Below are positions 59,695 through 64,000 of a DNA stretch of 64,000 nucleotides, piece after piece (position 1 is the first letter of the stretch; every line of letters begins with the position of its first letter). The notes beneath the pieces are model-generated. The model was not told where the DNA came from, did not search any database, and saw only the letters and a list, made by a program, of their open reading frames with translations. Source of the DNA: Epiperipatus broadwayi (lineage: Eukaryota; Onychophora; Udeonychophora; Euonychophora; Peripatidae). Location: the NCBI GenBank assembly GCA_028023455.1, contig JAQFVV010006543.1:64001-128000 (forward strand), written 5' to 3'. A program made the position numbers and the translations under genes.

Positions 59695-60345
59695 CATGGG
59701 GGACTCAAAAATAACTACAATTTTGTAAAAAAAAATTGCATATTTATTTTAAGATGTTGCAAATTGAATTACTTTTAAAGTATAGTCTATTTAATGCAAC
59801 CATTGTTTTAAACATGTTTTTCATTTTTCAAAGCAATTTAGAAACTCTTGCAAAGCACTGCAGTTTAATATCTGCTATTTTTTCTTCACCATGAAAAAAA
59901 GACATTTATTTCATTTGAGAGATTAAAAAGAAGTCACACAGAATGAGATCCGTAAATGTGGCTGAAGAATAAACTGTTTCATGCTGAATTTAATTAAAAC
60001 TGTTTATACTCCAACTTTATGCATTAGCTGCACTGTCTTGATAAAACATGCAACAAACAGAACATTTACATTTTACCAATTTCATGCAAAAGATTCAGAA
60101 CTTGTAGATTTTAAATGTCTGATTGTTAACCTGGGCCAGCTGCTTGGAAGGAAGCTATGCTAACCACTAGGCCACCAATGCTTGACACATTTGACTTCAT
60201 TTGCCATGCTTTTTAGTAACTTTAGCACTTCTATTAAATCACATGTAAACTTGTGTTTTCTCAGAGCAATTTGCTTGTAAGCTGTTTTAAATTTTGCAAC
60301 TATTTTCCCTGCCATTTTCCCTAAAAGAAAACAGAATTTCACATT
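59695..60345 (-). pseudogene. Tc1/mariner-type transposase relic
   Basis: Minus strand. The N-terminal part (60342-60200) reads KFCFLLGK...AKFKTAYKQIALRKHKF, resembling the helix-turn-helix start of mariner transposases (KFCFKLGKTA, TAYGDEALS). After a SINE insertion, broken frames read YQDSAANA (the HHDNAPAH region with a catalytic Asp) and YSSATFTDLILCDFF (the PPYSPDLAPCDFFLF signature holding the last catalytic Asp), then the C-terminal part near MVALNRLYF. The middle of the protein is missing, so the copy is internally deleted and full of stops. Terminal repeats were not resolved. Confidence 0.6.
60118..60188 (-). repeat. tRNA-derived SINE inserted in the mariner relic
   Basis: Minus strand GTCAAGCATTGGTGGCCTAG, TGGTTAGCATAGC (A-box part) and GGCCCAGGTTAAC (B-box-like). 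It begins with the same TCAAGCATTGGTGG as the SINEs at 22.0, 46.3 and 61.8 kb but differs afterwards. It separates N- and C-terminal transposase remnants. Confidence 0.6.
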
Positions 60346-60349
60346 ATTC

Positions 60350-61755
60350 CAACTTTTCAGCTAATACAAAAATTGACAAATATGTGAAACACACTTTTTA
60401 ATAAAAAGTGTTCTGTGTGAGAAAGCTTTCACACAATGACATCACTTGACAGATTTCTGCAGAAGGATCCCTGTAAGAGATGTCGAGAGGCATACATTAC
60501 AGTAGTCATAACTACAGATGAATGATTTTGGCTATTTGGAGGTACACCCTTGAATGTTATTAGTAAGTATCATCTTTCATTTCAGAAATTACATGACTAA
60601 AATGTTTTTTTTTCAATTTGATCAGATTTTTTAACATTTTAATAATACAAATAAATAAACATGTTGAAGTTTTAACCTAAATTTCAAGACGTTGTTTAAA
60701 AGAAAATTTAAAAAGAAATCACACGTTAAATGATTGAATGAAATAATAAAATTTTCTGGTTGTAATGGAGAGAAGACAATCTATGAATATAAGGAAATTA
60801 AATTAAATTTGAAAGAGAAAATAGTTGAAAATAATATTGATGCATACATATAGTAAAGGTAAACTATGGGCTTAAAACTCATTGATGTCTGATATTGGCT
60901 TCAGATCATGCTTTGGCAAATGAATCTTTAACTATCATGTACAGTGTTCCTCAACCATGCATAGTATTCTTATAATTAATTTTTGACACAGTAAGGATAT
61001 TTATTATCCTTTCTAAATGACTTTTAAAGAGTTTATATAAGCTTCATAAATGAATATCTAACATTTAGTCATTCAAAAATTTTGAAGTTTCATTTGATGT
61101 AATAATTTTTTTAAACTGGATTCAAATCACTCCATAAATAAGAATATAATATTCAATAATTCAAAAAGTCTCAGTTTTAGCCTACTTGTTATATAATGAA
61201 TTATGTAAACCAAATAAGAGTTCATGGTTACATTCTGGAAAGGATATACAAATGCAATATACACAAAAAGTATCATTGGTTATTGAATTTTTTATAGACA
61301 TTATTATTTTCTAATCTGATTTCAAATAATATCTAAATAGCTCTGTGTGGGTTTAGTGTTATGGTTTAATAGCCCACCCAAGGGCCGAAAGTTTACAGGT
61401 CTATTCTCAACTGCAAAAAATTCTTAATTTGTTATCCGTTATACTTGGCTCATCACTGTGATACTTTGTCGCGTGATATATTAAGAATATGACTATATTA
61501 TTACTTTTTACTTTATTTTTGAGCAGATTTTCTGTAGCAGAAACAATATTCGGAAATTAACTTGTGTTGGAGCTTTACTTGCTTTAATAATAAGAGAATA
61601 TTACAATTTCTCACTCATTTTTAAAACTATAAGACTCGAAAAAATTGTATTAAATAAATGGCATATCCCCACCATAGAATTAATCAAATGTTATACTTTA
61701 ATTATAGTACTCTAACTGGTTAATTATTCACATTGCATTTGGTTGAAGAATTTAA
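60350..61755. other. No gene seen
   Basis: 60.42-60.56 kb is less AT-rich (GACATCACTTGACAG, GGATCCCTGTAAGAGATG) and may be the outer part of the mariner element, but I cannot show its end. 61.35-61.48 kb is a second less AT-rich patch without an ORF. Confidence 0.4.
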
Positions 61756-61776
61756 CATCAATCTATAACTAGTTGT

Positions 61777-61879
61777 CAAGCATTGGTGGTCGAGAGGTCC
61801 GCGACAGCAGCTTTACAAGCAGTTGTCCCGGATTAGCGGGTTCGCTTCCCGGCTGATGCTATGACACATGGGGGAAAAA
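61777..61879 (+). repeat. Complete short tRNA-derived SINE with 16-bp target-site duplication
   Basis: Body ~103 bp: CAAGCATTGG, A box TGGTGGTCGAGAGGTC, B box GGGTTCGCTTCCC, CTGATGCT, then ATGACACATGGGGG and a short A-tail. Acceptor halves GCATTGG and CTGATGC pair, and TGTCA/TGACA outside them pair as an extension. Flanked by ATCTATAACTAGTTGT at 61761-61776 and 61880-61895, an exact duplication that proves retroposition. No LINE-like 3' region is attached, so the element is little more than a tRNA-like molecule. Confidence 0.85.
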
Positions 61880-61899
61880 ATCTATAACTAGTTGTATAT

Positions 61900-62648
61900 T
61901 TAAAAAAAAAAAAAGAGTATTCGAATGATTTATTGTTTGGAATTCATATAAAATAAACTTCGATCATCGCAAATAACAGAATTTAGCTGCGATCCAAGGA
62001 CTTTCACTTCCGTATTTTGCCATTTTACCTCTGATCTAAGCCGCACTAAGCAATTCTGTATTTATACAATTTATTCATGCAAATAATATTTTTGTATAAC
62101 TATTGTAATTAGAATAACTACTGAGTCAATTCAAGCATTACATTACTGTTTTATTTAACCAGACTACTGAAAATTTTATTTATTCCATTAATGTAATGTG
62201 TTTATTTTTAATTGAAAACAGCATGGGATTAGATTTTATTTTCAACGAGAAAAATAAACGTTTAATATTTATAAAAAGATATATATGTAAGATATTTATA
62301 GAAGTTACGCGAATATTAAAATTATTGTCAAACGCAAAATAATATATATATATTATAAATAAACAAATTAATTTTATATAAGCATTTTATGCTGTTTGGC
62401 TTCTCTGCATATGATGGCGGGCTTAAAAGGTATACATTTAAGGATAGAGTTTCAATTGAATAAAGTAAAAACAATTGTTCTTTTGATGAACTTCGAGAAA
62501 AATGGTTTGCACAATAATATCATTTGCTTTGTATACACCTAACCTTCTTAGCAATTAATTTTAACGATATGAATATTTTGGGTATCACAAAAAATGAATA
62601 ATTCTTTTTATCACATGAGTATTATCTCCCATGTTTGCTCTTAACTGT
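61900..62648. other. No gene seen
   Basis: AT-rich sequence without recognised features. Confidence 0.5.
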
Positions 62649-62650
62649 TG

Positions 62651-62925
62651 TTAAAATAGGCAAAACTCTCTCCATACAGTAGTGCCACTCAAAGCAAGAC
62701 AGAGTAATCAATGGATGCCAGAAGGCTTGTACATAAAATCCCTATCTAGTGCTCTCAGATCCAAGGTTCCTCACTGACGAAGGCCATAAGCCAAAAACTA
62801 ATTTGGGGATATTGGATGAGTAGGTACTAGATAGGGATTTTATGCACAAGTCTTCTGGCATTCATTGATTACTCTGTCTTGCTTTGAGTGGCTCTACTGT
62901 ATGGAGAGAGTTTTGTCTATTTTAA
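62651..62925. repeat. Family A mini-hairpin with a hammerhead in its loop
   Basis: Arms 62651-62750 and 62826-62925 are 100-bp inverted repeats with few mismatches (for example TACATAAAATC against GATTTTATGCA). The 75-bp loop contains one hammerhead motif. Arms and loop are all homologous to the outer part of the 21-kb hairpin (CAATGGATGCCAGAAGGC, ATAAAATCCCTATCTA). No clear target-site duplication. Confidence 0.8.
62768..62809 (+). ncRNA. Hammerhead ribozyme relic, 62.8 kb
   Basis: TCCTCA, CTGACGA (allowed variant), AGGCCATAAGCCA, AAAA for GAAA, CTA, ATT for GTC, TGGGGA. Helix I still pairs; catalysis is not expected. Confidence 0.6.
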
Positions 62926-62929
62926 TTCT

Positions 62930-63535
62930 TTTTATAATGTTGTGATAAAATTATTACTATTTGCTATAAATCTCAAAATTAAGCCAAATCACAATTTTGA
63001 TTTCGTATGGAAAAGTTAAATAATATTATGAAAATTAATGATCCACATACACTTAAAACATATGAATAAAAATATATGAAAAAGACATGTTTCCCAGGAT
63101 GCATCTCTCTTATGATCAGAGTGTTATTTACTACGTACTTTAACATAGTTTAAAACATTTACTATAATGAGAAGCAATTTGAATTATTTATTTTAAATCA
63201 TTGATAATATAATAGTGCATAAATAAAAACTGACTTCAAGTAAACTTAGAAGAAAAGTCTAAGGAACTTTAGTATAAACAATTAGGTGCACTGTTTCCAA
63301 TTGTTTGGGTGGAAAAAGTAACAATCAACCAAACTAATATTTGCCAAGAAAAATAATGGTTCATCATATAAAAAACCTTATTATCAATAAAGTTTTGAAT
63401 TAGTTCAGTCTATCTTAGACACTTCCAGTTTTCCAAAAGCTTTTGTTAATTTCATTTATTTTTACTTCTCAATATTTTGTAACAAAAGACACTTATTTAT
63501 AATTGTTAATACAATAAACAATAAGGCACCTCGCA
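62930..63535. other. No gene seen
   Basis: AT-rich sequence without recognised features. Confidence 0.5.
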
Positions 63536-63540
63536 CCAAA

Positions 63541-64000
63541 CTACCAAGAATGACAATCCCCTACATTTCTAAAATATCTAACAAACTAACGAAAGCATTA
63601 ACCAATAAATTCAACATAGCATTTAGAACTCCACCTAATTCTAATAGATTGATTAACAACTCTAAAGACCACATTGATCGATCGTTCACCCACACGTGGT
63701 GTACTCCATTGCCTGCTCTCAGGCCGGAGGCCATGCTATATATTATGGTGAAACGAAAGCTACAATCAACACTAGACTGGCTCAACATCTTTACACGTAT
63801 AACAGAGCTCAGAGGAACAGCAACACAACCTCTGTATTTTTGGAGCATGCTAAACAATCTGGACACAACTTCACACCTGCCAAACGATCACAAAAGAAAA
63901 ATAAAGGAGGCATTTTACATTAATGGAAACATCCATCCTATTAATAGGAAAGACACTTGCTTCGAAATCTCGTATATATTTTACTATACATTTTATGAAG
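63541..64000 (+). pseudogene. Penelope-like retroelement 3' end: GIY-YIG endonuclease, frameshifted
   Basis: Three pieces in alternating frames. 63541-63695 reads TIPYISKISNKLTKAL...AFRTPPNSNRL, the linker between RT and endonuclease. 63696-63875 reads VVYSIAC, then IYYGETKATINTRLAQH and SVFLEHAKQSGHNF: the GIY (VYSI), YIG (YYG), Arg of NTRL and downstream Glu-His of the GIY-YIG fold. From 63898 the first frame resumes (KIKEAFYINGNIHPINRK), the usual C-terminus of these elements. A short deletion lies near 63880. The CxxC knuckle seen in many relatives is changed (CSQAGG). Known role: target nicking for Penelope-type retrotransposition. RT is not seen upstream, so the copy is 5'-truncated as well as broken. 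Confidence 0.8.

Noticed and set aside
62641-62950. Target-site duplication around the 62.65-kb hairpin
   Set aside because: I compared TTAACTGTTG with the right flank (TTCTTTTTATAATGTTG) and found no convincing match.

Overview
This is a very AT-rich metazoan window, almost certainly from an invertebrate. The evidence is RTE-type and CR1/L2-like LINEs with microsatellite tails, tRNA-derived SINEs, hAT and mariner relics, a Penelope-like GIY-YIG fragment, and CpG-decayed repeats. I cannot name the species. I see no host gene that I would call with confidence. Most open frames are chance frames or microsatellites, and only two weak candidate exons (5.1 and 5.9 kb) could belong to a gene.

The most notable content is a set of repeats carrying hammerhead ribozyme (HHR) motifs, 18 sites in all. 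They fit type I HHRs: CTGANGA, a small helix II hairpin, GAAA (often decayed to AAAA), a tiny self-complementary helix III, and flanks that pair as helix I. There are two families. Family A (1.7, 3.1, 20.9-21.7, 44.1-46.2, 62.7 kb) has a unit of about 422 bp. Family B (4.7, 17.9, 22.5-23.8, 39.6, 40.8-42.0, 54.8 kb) has a unit of about 410-470 bp and joins the ribozyme to a tRNA-like segment, with a clear B box in several copies. The big loci share an architecture: direct tandem units followed by inverted units, or a plain hairpin. Three are bounded by 13-14 bp direct repeats that look like target-site duplications. This matches what is known of retrozymes, non-autonomous elements thought to be mobilised by Penelope-like elements. 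A broken Penelope-like 3' end lies at 63.5 kb.

Layout: 0.5 kb LINE 3' fragment; 1.7-3.6 kb family A copies and a long AAT microsatellite; 4.3-4.8 kb SINE and family B fragments; 5.1-5.9 kb candidate exons; 6.1-9.0 kb near-full-length RTE LINE with frameshifts; 10.5-11.0 kb hAT MITE; 12.2-15.9 kb a non-coding interspersed element (element X) with a conserved CCAAT/TATA promoter; 17.9-19.7 kb family B relic abutting a second RTE LINE; 20.9-23.9 kb two HHR loci around a SINE; 25.8 kb LINE fragment; 27.7-28.7 kb CR1/L2-like LINE 3' end with ATT tail; 34.6-38.2 kb element X, inverted; 40.8-46.5 kb nested family B, family A array and SINE; 49.5 kb primer-binding-site-like sequence; 54.8-56.6 kb family B copy and two LINE fragments; 59.7-60.3 kb mariner relic broken by a SINE; 61.8 kb intact SINE; 62.7 kb small family A hairpin; 63.5-64.0 kb Penelope-like relic.

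How the parts may work together (inference): LINE enzymes could mobilise the SINEs, and a Penelope-type RT/GIY-YIG enzyme could mobilise the HHR repeats after tandem transcripts are cut to unit-length or circular RNA. No intact autonomous copy of either enzyme is present here.
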